DNA of 64,000 bases from the NCBI GenBank assembly GCA_024734555.1, contig JANPWX010000076.1, positions 2,496,051-2,560,050 on the forward strand, in the 5' to 3' direction. Within the stretch, counting starts at the first letter, position 1; every line of letters begins with the position of its first letter. The translations under genes and the position numbers were made by a program. The notes under the pieces were generated by a model. The model was not told the DNA's origin, ran no database searches, and saw only the letters and a program-made list of their open reading frames with translations. This document shows positions 25,585 to 40,089 of this stretch, one piece after another. Source of the DNA: Trochalopteron elliotii (taxonomy: Eukaryota; Chordata; Aves; Passeriformes; Leiothrichidae).

Positions 25585-25920
25585 CTGAGGTTTGTCTAGA
25601 TTCCCCTGCTCAAAACAGGTACAACTAGAGTTTTTTCATATCTGTGTCCAGCCTGGTTTTAAGTATGTCAAAGATGGAGACTCCAGAACCTCTCTGGGCC
25701 ATCTATTCCAGCAGCTAACCACCCTCCCATTAAAAAAAAAGGAGTTATTTTTTCATCTTCATGTGGATTCCATGTAGTTTACCTTTTGCCCACTACACAT
25801 TTTCCTGTCACTGCATAGCCCTGAGAAGAATCTGCCCCCTTTTTTTTCCCCCCCTTTTATCAATTATTTGTACACATTTGAGAGAGCGTCTCAGAGCCAA
25901 AACCATTTTTCAGCATGTTA
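25585..25920 (-). mobile_element. CR1 LINE fragment, 3' part
   Basis: Reverse-complement CR1 3' UTR blocks are recognisable (CCCCTGCTCAAAACAGGTAC, GGAGACTCCAGAACCTCTCT), followed by degraded sequence to GAGCGTCTCAGAGCC. Confidence 0.6.
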
Positions 25921-26074
25921 AATGGAGAGGCAGTCTCTTCTGAATCTTAAGAGTTCTGAAGTGGCTGTCTATCAATTACAAAACCATATTGGTGGGTTTA
26001 TTCCAACCTAGTTCAGCTAGAAGCTCTGGAAAAATGCCAAAGCTTAACAAAAGCACATGGTGTGACTCTTAGGG

Positions 26075-26155
26075 ATGGTGCTGTGCAGGGACAGGAGTTG
26101 GACTTGATGATCCTTGTTGGGTCCTTCCAACTCAGTGTACTCTTTGATAAGTGGT
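26075..26155 (+). mobile_element. CR1 LINE 3' end
   Basis: It has the standard CR1 tail: GGGATGGTGCTGTGCAGGGA, GGAGTTGGACTTGATGATCC and GGTCCTTCCAACTCAGTGTA. Only the last 80 bp or so is present. Confidence 0.8.
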
Positions 26156-27159
26156 AATGTATATGAATATTCCAGAGTAGAACAAATTTCTGAAGCAGTA
26201 ATTTTTTTGGTTTTAGACCTCTTTCTTTACAGTAGAAAAATATAAGAAACCAGTCTTTATAGTCTTCTGTATAAAAAACATTCCAGAAAATATAAATCAG
26301 AGTACTTATTTTTGCCACAGATAAAGGTGGTTTTGCAGAGAAAATTGCAATATTTAAGAAGCAGCAGAACTGCTTTTTCCTCACTGGTTCAGTCAAAGCA
26401 ACAGGAATCCTAAAGTGAACCCTACACTACAGTGTGCCCATCATTGAGCTGCCACTTCGACAGATTCTTGATGAGAAATGGAAAGACATTCAGTGGAGTT
26501 TAGGTCAGCCTGATAGCCATACAATACATGCAACAATGGGCCATTCTACAGTAAAGATTTATGTTGTTTAGTGCACTCAGTCAAATCAAGTAACAGCCAC
26601 AGTGCTCAGTGACAAATTTATTCCTTGTAAACTAGAGGCTATTGGATCATCTGAAGTAGTGAAATAAGAGCTTGCTTTCAATACATGCACAGCTTGAAAT
26701 TTAGGGCACCAACACACACCACAAAGCTCCAAGGACATACACTTCCAGTCACTACAAAGGCTTCAAACACTCATGTTTCTATCTCTTCTTTCCTCCTACA
26801 AACACCCTTTTTTTCTTTCATACTCTGAAAGTTTAATATGTTCTTTGTTCCACAGACAACTACCAGACCTGTTTCACCAGCTTCAACCTGCAAAAGTTGT
26901 CACGACTTTATCTCTGAAGTTCTTCTTGTGCACCTAGTTCTTTGCTCTCACATGCCACCCCTAGATGGTCTTCTCAGATTTTCACGTATGCCTCTCCTCC
27001 TCTCCCCTAAATTTGTTTGAGCCTGCCTTTACTATCATTAGCATTATTTATTCCCTATTTTATTCCTAGAGCTTTCCATTTGCAATCAATCAAATGTGAA
27101 ACCGATTAACTAATTAGAGAAAGCATTAACCTGGGCTGCAGCGCTTATGCTCTGAGGGA

Positions 27160-27905
27160 ATTAACAATCTTGAGGGATGTAGGAAAGCAGTGGAGTAGTC
27201 AGGACCCTGAATTTTAGGAGAGGAAATGTTCTGTTGATTAGCAGTTTAGATTAGATTTCAGTATTTGGGTCTATGGAATCCCCTAGGAAACTGCCTTCAG
27301 GAAAAAGGGGACTGAAAAAAACTGGCAGGTCTTTAAGGATTTTTTTTTAGAGCACAGTTCTTGATTTCTACAGATAAGAGATCAGGTAAAGAAGGCAGAC
27401 CAGCATGCCTTAGTAAGTATCTCATGGGTAAACTGAAGTGTAAGGAGGAAATGCACAGGTGAGGAATAAGGGACACTTATCCTGGGAAGAATATGGGATG
27501 TTTTCTGCATATGCAGGAGTGGCATTAGGAAAGCTAAGGCCCATTTGGAGCTTCATTTGACAAGAGCTGCAAAGAATAAGAAGGGATTTACAGGTATGTT
27601 TGCCAAAAAACTAAGGTTAAAGAAAATGTACCTCTGCAATAAATAAGACAAGAAAAGTGGCAATAACCAACAGAGAGAAGACTGAGATATTCAACGTTTT
27701 TATTTGCCTCAGTTTTTACTTTATCTCACTTCCCTTATTTCTGAAGCTCATGCTAGGTACTGGGGGACTGAAGTCCTTCCCATCCTAGGAGAAGGTCAGT
27801 TTTGAGGAACCTGAATATACCTAAGTAATTGGAACTCCATGAGATGCACCCCACGGGTCTGAGGGAATTGGCTGATGTAGCTCCCTCCAAAGAATTAATG
27901 AGTAA
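27160..27905 (+). mobile_element. CR1 ORF2 fragment (linker between endonuclease and reverse transcriptase)
   Basis: Plus-strand blocks GAGGAAATGCACAGG, CTGGGAAGAATATGGGATG, GAGCTGCAAAGAATAAGAAG and GGGTCTGAGGGAATTGGCTG occur in the order of avian CR1 ORF2 just before the reverse transcriptase domain. Frameshifts and stops abolish coding. Confidence 0.65.
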
Positions 27906-30900
27906 GTAGGCAAAGACCAGTTTGTCCATCACAGAGTAAATTGATAGGTGAACATGAATTGCAAAAATTATACTTAAAAGAAATCCCACCTGCCTTAATC
28001 AGCTGTTAGAATAAGGATATAAAACTAAAATTAGGGGAAAAAACATTGTTATCTTTATCATACACACATATATCTTTTTTTAATTACTGAGATGTATCTG
28101 CATCTCTGTATCTACTGACTTATGGGAAGTATGTACACCACCTGCAGTCTACAAATTGAATCTGAAGTGGTGGCTAAGAAAACATAGGTAAAGTACTTGG
28201 GGAATAGTACCAGGTAATAACAGACATGTGCGAATATTGACCCCAAATTGGAAAAAAATTCTTTGGGAGGTATATTTGTGGGAAGAGATAAAAAGATTAA
28301 GTTTCTGCTACTCTAACAGTGTCTGTGTCTTTTGCGTTTTCAATGCATACACAAAGCCTTCAAAGGGCTTATGTACTTTTCACTCCCTTCCAGTTCAATT
28401 GCTTCAGACTTTTAATCATTGTTCTTTTTCTCATTTTTAAGATATACTCTCTTTGTTCTGTATACTTTCCTCCCATAATTCTCTGCTCATACTCTTCCCT
28501 TTGGTAACACTAACTAAAATTTATTCCTGACATTCTGTGTATTCAGGAACATTAAACTACAAAAAAAACCACCCCAAACAAACATATTTTAAAGGAACAG
28601 ATAGAGAAAGTTGTATTTGTTTGTTTTCCATATATTTCTTCCTTAATCCCCTATTTGAAGCTATGACTTCACACAATCACAAGGTAACATTCAGCTCAAT
28701 GAGACAGCAAGCTATATTTCAGCTTTTACTTTAAGCTCTGTTTCAGCTGCAATGCACACATATCTGTTGCGGGGAACACAATTTTACGTGCTACAAAGGG
28801 TATTTATACTTTCAACTCCTAATTTTTTTTTTCCTCCTGCTATTTTCTTTTTTCCATTTTCCTGAACCAGAATATATGATACATCTTATATCAGGCTGGA
28901 TGCAACTTTCAGACTACTGAACCCCAGAGATGAGGTACACACTCCTTTTCTTTGCAGATCAATCTATTTCCTTATTTATCTCAATAAGAATAACAGCAAC
29001 TCGTCCTATCTACAAGGCAAGATGAAATTACATTGATTTCTGTTTTAGCCAGTAAACATTAAAATAATTAAAAATCACTACTAAAACTGTCTCATTAGAA
29101 GGGATGTTTGTGCTTTAAAAGCACAAGCACTGAATACTTTGAATACTTTTAATTAAGAAAGACAACAAAATAAGTAAAAACTTTAATAAGTAAAACTGAA
29201 GATTTTGCTGTCATTGGGAGGATCCTCCCATTGCTGTCATATGGGAGGATCACTTGGGCAATATGGCTTGGAACCAGAACATAAAACATGGTTTGGTATC
29301 AACATACTAGTTCATAGACCATGACCATGGGGAAAACAATTGTTGAAGTTCCTTTCCATCAGTCTTGCCTACTTAAATTCCTGTTTTAGGTGCAGGACAC
29401 AATAATTTAAAAATACAAAAAAATTACTCCAGTGTTTTGGGTGCATTTTTTACTCTTGCTTTACAGTTTTGGTTATTATCCAAGGTGCTAGAAAAACTGT
29501 CTACCATATTAAAGTTTTTTAAAATAAATTATAACAATATTTTAAAATACTGAATCATTCCTTAAAATTTAGGAACTCCCCTCTCCCAAACTTACTAAGA
29601 TACACAAAAAGCATATCATAGTAATATGAAAATTTTGGAATACAGCTTAGCAAGTTATCACGCAACACAGGGTGAAGACAAAGAAAGATATTTTTAAATT
29701 TGTGTTCCATGTGTCAAATGATTTTCTGAGTAGCAGCATTAATTTCTTGAATTACTGCAGACCCCCATAGAGAATGTATATGCATTTTGGCATGTGAAGC
29801 TGCTCTTTTGAATAACATCCTCTATTAACTAAACCATATTAGACTTCCTTTTGCTCCTGACAAAATGCAAAGGGAAAAGGACATAAATTTCTTTTTATCC
29901 TACCATCTCTTGTCACTAACACTGAGTTGCATTCTTTGCCTATGTACCCTTCATCCCTCACTGGAACAACGGTCAGTACAGCAGCAACGAGATAATTCAA
30001 TATTTCACCATGCAATCTGAAAGAAAATTTGTAATTTGCAGCCTTTTTAACAGACATCACCTCTCCAAAGATTTGTCAAAGAGAAAATCCTTAATTTGTG
30101 AAAACAAAGCATCAGTAAATCAATGCTACCATGAACAGTAACTAAATGATCTGCTACCAATATCTTGGGTGGTACTGCTTCACTTTGGTAGAGAAAAGAA
30201 AGAAGTATTATTTTATTCTTTCAAGAATCAGAGGGAATCAGTTGTCATGTGGCTTCCAAGAGTTGCAGCAAGTTAATCTGTTAGACCCAGATGTTGAATA
30301 AATCAGCTATCTGGATGACTCTCCATCTTTGAAGGATTTTGAATAAAAGGCTTCCATCTCCCTTGTTGCCTGTTTACTTGTGCTCCTCTCTCTTAATGTA
30401 ATGCTGGTCTTTGATGACAACAAGGTTCATTGCTGCACCTGTGGAAATTGGTATCTTCAGCACTATTTCCCCTTGGAAATCTCTTCCTCTGCTCAAGATT
30501 GCAGTGTAAAGAGCCTAGTTGCAATGGAAAGAAGCTCAATGCCTTTTCTCAGTTTTTATTGCTCTGATACTTTCTGACAGTTACAGGTAACTCTTACAGT
30601 ATTTTAGTATTGATTTTTGAGACAAGTCCTTTTTGACCTGAGAAATCTGAAAGGAAGAAAAATGTTGCACTGAAAAAGTAGAAGCTATCACCTGAATGCA
30701 GGTAACAGCCCCTCCAGGAGAAACATGTGTTAAATTTGGGAAGTTTAGCAATGCAGCAGTAGTTCTGTCAATTGACCTCAAAACTCTTCATCCCATATAC
30801 AGACATGGCACTGATTACAGAAAAGAAAAATGAAATCTCTGGTTAGAGTGCTCACAGTGGAAGGGACTCTTGCTCAGGAGAAGTAAAGGAGATTTTTCCT

Positions 30901-33900
30901 GGTCTGTTCCTTCCACCACAGACAATCAAAAAAGGCCAAATAGAGGTGATTAAAATTGCGATCTTTATTAGCAATAACTAGCATGGCACACATGAATGCA
31001 ATTCTAACCGTGAAGAGAGATTACCTTGACATTTGGAGAATTTGACATGAGAAATAATTTAACATAATGCACATCAATTCAGAAGTCTGTGCAAATGACC
31101 TCTGAATAATTTGAGTGAATGAGCAAAGAAATGTTTGTCTCCTTCATATTGCAGTTTTTGAACTCTGTAAATCATTTAAGTAAGATTTCTCTATCAGTTT
31201 CGCAGGGGGAGAGTGTTTCCAATTGTCTATGGGAAATTTTTCAGAATTGTTGATTGATCTTTACCTAGGGTCTACTCAAGTTCCAAGGAAGAGAATCATT
31301 GAACAAACAATATTTCTAAGTGTCAGTCTGACATCAAAGCACTATCTGATCCAAGAACAGAAGCAAGAGTATAAGAAAACATTTATTTGAACAAATGGAT
31401 TAATGTATTTTTTTTCCTTTTTTAAAAAATTTATTCCAAATATAGATGACATTGAATAATTTATGCCTAGAACCAATTAGGTGCCTATAAAGATGATAAA
31501 CAAGGATATGGTGTTTCGTATGGTAGAATATATCAGATCATCATGATATCACTTAACCATATAGTATCTATACTTATATATTTGAAGAGAACTATTGCAA
31601 TATTTTCAATACTCAGCAGCAGTCATGCTAGTTTCAACATTATAAACTCAGATTTTCCAAAGAGCCTATAGAAAATAAAACTTTTGGGAAGGCTAGAGAG
31701 TGTCATAATTAACGCTGATAGTCTAGAAAATACCTTGTAAATAGATTAAGAAGCAGAGATGTCTCTGTTTTCACATCTGCTATTAGAATAAGAGAAAGAA
31801 AAGAAGAAAGGATTTGCACAAAGTGACCTTCACCAATATGCCAAATTATAATTTTCTACCATTCACCTAATAGTGCAAGAGGATTGTAACCTCAAAAAAA
31901 ATAACAGAAGTAGTAACATTTCATCTTTCAAGACTAAATTTACAAAAGATCACCAAACAGAGATCTTGATTGGGTTAACTGAAGAAATTTTATATGAGTA
32001 AACCCTTGAAAATTTTTTTCAAGGAGTGTTTAAATTTCCAAGCATATAAATAGTAAAAAACTAAAATTAACCATCTTCATGTCAGACAGTATTTCTCAAA
32101 GTTATAAAAAAAATGACAAAAAACCTAACAAATAATATCTTCACTGTTCAAATACTGCAGCCACACATGAGGTAGTTATTTTTCTACTGTAGATTCTGCT
32201 ACAAAACCAAATTTGATTTGTCATGTCCTGGCAAACAGTATTTCAAAAAATAGCTTTGTCCTTATAAAGATTATTGTTCTGATATAAGATATAAAAGTAA
32301 AAAACAAAAATTATTTTCAGTTCATCTCCAAAAGTCAGTTAAGTCTTTCTCTACCTTTCATATCTACTATAATCTAAACAATCCAACTTTCTTCTATGGG
32401 TGTCTCACTGAGTTATTTCAATAGAGCAAACCTATGAAAATTTTATGACTGTCCCTTCCAGACAGGGAATGAACAAATCCAAGAGACCTACATATAACAA
32501 TGCTTTTGGATGCTTATAGAGAGCTGTGATTTTTGTATTTGTGGTCCCTTTTCTCCACCTGTGACCTTCAAAGATAAAGACTCACTTTTATAACTCTGAT
32601 AGATTTTTTTCATATATCCAAACTGACATTTAGTAGGAGAAATAATGATGGTTACTGTTCCTGCATTAGTCTGCTTGCTATTGCTGAAGAGTGAGCAGTG
32701 GTTTATAGAGGACCTCTAACAGTGTAGAGTCTGTAATTGCAGTCTAAATAAACTCCTATGATCCTTCTATTAATCTATTAATTTACACACTGTAAATCCC
32801 AGACAAATCCAAAAAGACAATTAACTAAAATTTTATTACCCATAGAAACTAGTGGTAGGGAAGCCAATGTTGATTTTGTAATTGTATTGTTTACTATAGT
32901 TTACTTGTACAAGAACCATTTAATGTATAATTTTTACATATGTACATATGTTTCATATTGTACTGTCATACATAAGCAATTATTGCTAAGATGTAACTGT
33001 TTTAGCTGAATAACTCATATTTTTAATTTTTTTTTCTAAATATACAAGAATGCTCTTCTCCAAAACCATTCTAATTTTTTTAAAAGATATTGTGACTGTT
33101 ATGCTCTGAAAATAATTCTCTACTTCAAAAGAAAATGCCTCAAAATTGAAGATGAAAACTTGGTGGTTTTTGGCTGTGAAGTCATTTCAAGACAAAATAA
33201 ACACACATTACATCTTGACATTAAATCTGACACATTTAATTTACAAAAATTTTGACCCTTGACCACTTCAGAATTGCTTTAAGAACATAGGAAAAAGGAA
33301 CAATACCTGTGAAACCAAAGAAATCTCTTCCAAGAAATGAGATGTAGATTTTACTAATGACCTTTCAAATCAAAGGAAAAAGTACAGTTTTCATAGTAAT
33401 GAGAATGGGATCTATGCCTTGTCCTTTTATGTAGAACTGTTTATTACTGATTCTCCATGGTTCAAAAGGATATAATGTCAGCAGCAATGCCCATAATCCT
33501 ATAAAAATTTTGTTCTTTTGTGCATGTATTAGACACTGCTGATGCATGAAATATCTAATCTGTAGCTAACAAAGAGAGATGGTTTTCCCATTCATTTCTA
33601 ATGAACCATTTTTAAAGTGTCAGCAGCATTTTTTGTTTATTTGCTTGTTTAAACTTTCTATTTTATTAAGGTTTTCCAAATTAAAAATGTGAATGTTGTT
33701 TAAAGGAGCAGTTAAATGAAGGGAAAAAAAAGAGGAATGATTCTATCATGAATCATATGCAACAAAAGCATTTTAATATTAGGATTAGAAATAATGAGGT
33801 AGTGAAATTTGTCTTGAAAACTTTTTTCAGACATTTTTTGTGTGCATTGCCTATCTTATTTCTATCTATTCTAGTTTTAATTGTCATCCTTGCACACATT

Positions 33901-34069
33901 CACATCCCACCCAAGATTACTTTGTGGTTGCAGCATTTTTGGTTTTGACCAGAACTGTAGCTACAAAAGACAAGTCATTGAATTTCAGTTTTAATATCAT
34001 TGCTACATAATGTGATGAGGGGCTGGATTATGTTGAATACGGTCTTTTTTCCAGCAATTCAGTGAGTTT

Positions 34070-34400
34070 TGTCTATGAGGATGTTATTGTAGCATCTGAA
34101 GTCTTGCAAAGGTCAAGAGAAACAGCATCCACAGTCCTCTCATTATCTGTCAAGCCAGTCATCTCATTGAATGCTGTCATCAGGAATGCTTTCCCCTTTG
34201 TGAAACCATTCTCCTGAGCACCTTCTTTTATCATCATATGTGTGGACAGAGTTTCAAAGGTTATTTGCCCCATTGCCTTTCCAGGGACCAGGGTAAGGCT
34301 AACTGGTCCACGGTTACCCAGATCCTCCTTCTTGCCTTTCTTGAAAGTTGCAGTCACATTCTCCATTCCTAGCCTTCTTTTTTTCTTCCTTTACCCGTTC
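34070..34400 (-). pseudogene. CR1 ORF2 reverse-transcriptase remnant
   Basis: A 97-codon minus-strand frame reads FKKGKKEDLGNRGPVSLTLV, then PGKAMGQI, GFTKGKAFL and VDAVSLDL. This follows the start of a CR1 reverse transcriptase (FKKGKKEDxxNYRPVSLTxVPGKxMEQI, then HGFxKG and VDxVYLDxxKAFD). The Tyr-Arg of the conserved NYRPVSLT is replaced by Arg-Gly, and the KAFD motif reads CKTSD. It is a dead fragment. Confidence 0.8.
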
Positions 34401-35480
34401 CATTCTCTGATGTATTTCCATAACCTTTCTTCTGATCCTTAGGAACTTCTCCTTATCACCAAGGTTTTTTAGAGATAATTAAGAGTGGCCTCACAAGGAC
34501 TTGAGCCATTTCCCTCAGGACTCATGATATCTCCTATCAAGAGCCTGCAACAGGGAGTCTCCCAGTGTTTGCCATCACTCATCCTTCCTTCTGGTGTTGC
34601 CTCGTGACTCAGGTGTAGCTGATTTAGGTGCTTCACTGGACAGAGCTTCTAGTTTAAACTCTGGTACCAGGTCACTGAGCCTAATCTATAGTGACAGAGC
34701 TCAGATAGGACAGGAATCCTCATCCTGTTGTCAAGGTTAAAAGCTTCTAGCCTTCAATGTAACTGGACTGACAATTCCAAAATCTTATGCAAAGACTTCC
34801 TGGTTCTCCTTTGCTATGTCTGGGAGTTCAGGTTCTTGTATTTGTAGGGTCTTGGAGAGCATGATATTGTCCCCATCTCAACTTCACAGGCTGCTACCTG
34901 CCTCCTGAAGCTCCTTTACTTGGCAACACAGATCTTCCTCCAGCATACAAGTGCTTCCTCCAGGCAAGGACAATATCATCTGATCACAGCTTCAGCAAGA
35001 GGCTGCAGCTCCAGGCCTACAAAACTGACTCCTCCCTGAGGAGCTCATTCTGGTTTGAGGTCTCTAATGGGCTGATCTAGTTACTCCTGTGGATAGATAG
35101 TCAGTGATAGTGCCCTGCAGCACCTCACTACCTAAGTACACAGTGTCCTCAGTGGAATATCTGGCCCCTTCTACTCCGTTGGCTCTGCTCTGGGCTTGGC
35201 AGTTACATACACTCTTTCTAGCATTTGCTGAAAGCATGTTTGGCTGTCCTTAATGTGGAGTCAGCTGGAAACAAAAAGCTTGAAGTCCCCATAAATCAAG
35301 AAAAGTTGGCAACAAAGCTTGTGGGACACTGTTACAGCTTGTTAGCAGTCACAGCCTTCTGTGACTATCCCTTCTGGTGAGCACCAGGCACCCTGAAGCT
35401 CTTCCAAGATTCACAACAGTCCTCTGATGACCCCAGGAGTTCCCAGGAAGCTTAGCATATCATAAGCCAGAGCCCATAAA
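34401..35480 (-). mobile_element. Probable 5' part of the same CR1 (ORF1 coiled-coil remnant), degraded
   Basis: On the minus strand near 34890-34990 the translation gives LEEDLCCQVKELQEAGSSL, resembling the Cys-containing coiled-coil start of avian CR1 ORF1. About 34500-34540 resembles ORF2 just upstream of the reverse transcriptase. The rest is GC-richer than the intron but not individually assignable. The extent is uncertain. Confidence 0.4.
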
Positions 35481-38400
35481 GTGCTGTACAAACTGCTTTG
35501 TTTGTTAGCTCTGCTCATGTAATAGTACATTATTTGCAATGAAAGTGTTTAACTGCCCTACAGCAATGATGAATTTGGGTAACTTATATTACATTTCATA
35601 CACTCTCAAAGCTATGCTTGAGGTACCTTATTGTTTTAGAAACTGGTTTACACTCCCTCCATTTAACCTGTGAGTTCATCAAATGATCATTTTATGTCTC
35701 TTTGGGTGTTTGTAAACAAAATACATTATAAAACATTTATTTAAGATACATCACTTAATGATTAAATATACCAGGTGGAACAATTCTACTGTTCAGGAAG
35801 AAAAAGTTGATGGGCTAATTTTGGAGGGGGGAGATATTTTCCAGGTACTTACTGTGTTTTGTTTCAAATTCTAATGTTTTCTTGGGATTTTGAATAAAAA
35901 TATTCTTGTTCCTTAAGAAGTTTGTTGAATTAGGGCTAAAATATGCCCTAAGGAGTGCAGAATGTCAGTGACTGTTAGTTAGATACTGCTGAGGTGGCAC
36001 AGCAATATTTTCTTGTTTGCTAAAGGCAATAGAAACCCTAAAGCTCATTTCACTATAGTGTAAAAAGAAGCACACTACACATTTCCAGTTGTTAGTAGAA
36101 TTACCAGAGAGGAACTATAAAACACTTGCTAGCTGTGAAGAAAACACTTGTTTGTGCTTTCACACATTTCTTTAGCCTAATTCATTAGTAATCTCCTGAC
36201 TGTCCATATAAATATTTTAAAGATGGTTTTGAGTAAGAAATACATATATAACTTGGTACTAGGATGAAAAAAACCCCTACAACTCTGAAAGAAAGACAAG
36301 TGAGAAATGCAACAGACAAATGCTTTGGGAAATGTCACTATAGCAAGAGAGGAAGAGTTGACCAAAGAACCCTGAAGAAATGACATAAGAGATGCTGATT
36401 GCAATAAAATGTTTCAGTATTTGGCATCTGGGATCACTGAATACCAAAGCGATACCCATCTATAGGAAAAGCTGCTTCTTCCTTTTAGGAAAAAAAACAA
36501 TTAAGGAGGAATATAGCAGTAGAAAAGGAATGTGAGTAAAATCAGAAGACACACTGAACACAGCATTAAAATTAGAATAATGTCGTGACTTCCTTTAGAA
36601 TTCCATGATAGTTTAAAACTCATTCATTTAGAGATGAGCGTATCTTTAAAATACACTGTGTAAATAGGCATGCTTTTACTTATAGATCTTTCACATATTT
36701 GCACATCCCAAACTTAGGAGTCACCTGCTTCTACAGCTTGACACAGAGGAATTCTTGCATATTTCTGAGAAAATGAAGAGGCTGATTTTGACTTTGCTTT
36801 TCCAAATAAATGCTTTCCAGAAGGGGAAAAAGAAGCAAAACAGTATGCTGATTTTCTGTAACAGTACTGCAATTAAAGTATGCATGACACTGAATATGTC
36901 CTAATGACTTAAGACCAGTCTTTTCTTTAAGAACTTCGCACAGGTTACACTGATGTAAAATTATTTTATTATTCTGAAAAGATGTGGCTTTAAATGCTAA
37001 GGAGCAAAGAGGGAAGCAATAGGAAAAGATGTTGTACTTGAAAATGTAGTGAGAAAGTAACAACAAGGAGGCAGGAGAAGTATAACTCTGGTTGACAATA
37101 TGGTAATCCAAATTGTCAACTGGCATAAATCATTATCTAAGTAAAGATAAAGAAAGATGATCAAGGCATGGTTACTAATTGAAGAAGCATTGCTAAGGAA
37201 GGCTAGCACAGTTTGAGGTGAGTTCTGAAATCACTTAAAATATCCTCCTCCATGAACATAAATTATTCTTTCAACTGGAATCTAAAGTGGGGAAAGTAGG
37301 AAATCTAAAGTAGGAAAAACATGTCCTCTTACAGGACAGGATAAAGTACAAAAGTTAAATGGGGAGCATTTAAATACAGACAACTTTTTTGCACACATTA
37401 GCAATTATTTCTCAGAAGTGCTTAAGGAACTTGAGCCTCAAATTTTAAGGTGACATTGGCAGTTACCAACTTTCATCCTTGCAGAACTTAGTGGAAAGGA
37501 GAGGTTTCAGCCTTTTATAACACAGCCGGGTTTATAATATCCATAACTGTGAAGGGGTAAATGGAGACCTGTGATATGGTGTCACAAACAGGATGTAAGA
37601 AAACATGTCAAAAGGAAAATATCAAGGCCAAGAATGAGCGGACAAGAAAAATGTCTGTCTTCAAATCAAATCAAAACAAACAAACAAACAAGGGGTCCTG
37701 GTTGCAAAAGATATAAAGAGTGGATAAGATAGCATGAAGAATTAGACTTCAGTTTACACTGAGATTGTAAAAAGGTTTCTTAGTGGATGGATTCAAGTGC
37801 TGACAAAGGATAACTTTTCTGTACTCAACTGAAACAAACACTGAACCTGTCATTAAACAAAAAAGATAGATAAATGACATAAGAAAATATACTTAAGTAG
37901 GTCTAATTTCCTATCTGGTATGGAGAAGTCTATTTGTATGTCATAAACAGAAAAGCAGCAGCAAGGCACCATTTTTATTCTTTATAAAAAACTCAACAAG
38001 TATTGACAAAATGAATCTGTGAATTTCAATGTGAATATACAGAAAGAACTGAGTACTTTGGAAAGACACTTGATTAATTCTCCAAGTTCTCTGATTTAAT
38101 GATTACAGACAAGTTCCAAACTATTCTACATCATTAGAAACTCCAGTTCATCCATAAAGTTGTTGCCTGCTATTTGGCAAGGAGAGTTGAATAGATTTTC
38201 ACTCAAAAGTTGGTAACAGCAAAGGAGACACGCGCTTTAATTAGGGTTTGATGTTACTACAGCTAAACCTCCGAATTATCAATACAATAGAGAAGAAATA
38301 AGGAATTCAGCTGATACTAGATTAATCTGTCCATAAATATTCGGAGTCATAATTTGAGATCTCATGTCATCATGAGAATGAAAGTCACATGGTACTAGGA

Positions 38401-39732
38401 ATATATGCATGAAATTTTTCTAAATTAATTTATTTGCCATGTGCCAAACTGAAAACTGAGAAGGAAGAAAAAGACATTTCTCATTTTATCAGCTGAACAA
38501 AAAAATTAAGTCAAATGAAAGGGGACATATTGAACACTATTCACATCCAACAATTCAAGCTTGACTACTGGTTCAGTATCTTTCTTACCTGTCTTTTTAA
38601 AATAAAAATAGGCATCTGAGATGACTTTATTTTCTTTTTTCCTTTTGGGATGTAATTTATTTTTCTATGATAGAATCCAAAAAGAAAGGTACTCAATGTG
38701 ACAGATTTGTCGATACTTCAGTTTTGCCAGATAGTTTTTATTTCAAGATTCAAAAATTAATAAAACCAGATAAAGAAAATTAACTCAAAATTGAAATTTG
38801 TAATTAGTAATTACGTTTTGTATAATTATTGTCTTATCACAAATATGAATTTGATAGGAAAACATTTAATTTTTGCATTACATTCACTTTTTTCTGAACA
38901 AAAATATGTATTTTTGAGCTGCTGCACAATAAAATACTTTGTTTTAAAGTAACTGATATTTTCAGCTGGACTTGCAAATATTTAAGAGAAAGTAAACTAA
39001 TGAAGATTATCAAAGCATGAAAGAAAGCTAAATTTATCTCTTACATTAATTTAAGTTGTAAATGATATCGAGTATCAGTCATGGTGTGGCCAACTTCAAA
39101 GAAATTCAGAAATTGCTGCCAGTAGCTCAAGTTACAGCAGGAAAATAAACAGTGCCAAAACATGGCCACAGGCAATAAAGCTTCATTGCCTATCATTGAT
39201 GCATTCTCAGAGCACTTGCCGGCCTGACTTTGGTCCAGACTAATGCCTGTCCAAAACAATGCCTGGGCACAGCTCAAGAACTGCAATGATTTTTTCTGTT
39301 AGAAAATTGCAATCTAGTTATCCTGTTTTAAAAGCTACATTTAAGTTTAAAGACATGGCTGGATGTCCTCAGGTTCAGGTACCAGTTACTGCCACTGCTT
39401 AGCTACCATAGCAAAAACACTTTGTCTTGATGTAGCTTTTAAGAGAAAAGTATTAGCAAAAGTAATAAAAGCCAACACATATTTTAAATTGAGAGTAATT
39501 ATGGTCTTTTAGCATCTCTGAGTACAAACAAGGACAGCTCTAATGATTGAAATGAAATCGCTTGATAATGTAAAAATAAAACATTGAGCTATACTAATTT
39601 TCCATGGTGTTGCCATATTTCAGAGTCACTTTTAACTCTAGGTTTCTGTTGCAGAACTTCTTAGGGAAGATGGATATAATTTGTATTTGCACTGTGAGTG
39701 AATCACCCAGACTGGGCCTCATTGTTGAGCCC

Positions 39733-40089
39733 TGTTAGGAGTTAGTGGCGCAGGTAGAAATTCAGTGCCAAATCTGTGGCGCAGATAGAACTACAGCTTA
39801 AGGTGTTAACAAGAGACAGAGGGTTTTCTAGTAGGTAGTAAGTACAGCAATTGGTGTGGACACAGTAGCTGCCTTAAGAGTTTGTTCAACAATAAATGTT
39901 GGCATTCTTTTCTGTGCTGCGTGCCAATGAAAAACTAGCTGTAAATGTAAACGATGTAGAAATGTATATAACCTGCCATCTTAGCTGGAATAAATGGAGA
40001 ACGTAGCATTAACCATACTGGTTGGATCTGCGTTTTGCTCTCGCCCAAACTTCCCATTATTCAGGGTTCCCCCGCTATTGGTTTCTACA
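39733..40089 (+). mobile_element. Solo LTR, approximate ends
   Basis: TGTTAGGAGTTAGTGGCGCA begins and GTTTCTACA ends the likely LTR. TATATAA is at 39965-39971 and AATAAA at 39989-39994, close together as in short avian LTRs. I could not find a clear target duplication, so the ends may be off by tens of bases. Confidence 0.6.

Noticed and set aside
26013..26396. A 127-codon minus-strand open frame
   Set aside because: It partly overlaps a CR1 3' end on the opposite strand and shows no domain. It is a chance frame.
36731..37126. A 131-codon minus-strand open frame
   Set aside because: No recognisable domain, hydrophobic and serine-rich AT-driven composition, no splice-consistent ends, and no phase match with the EYS exons.
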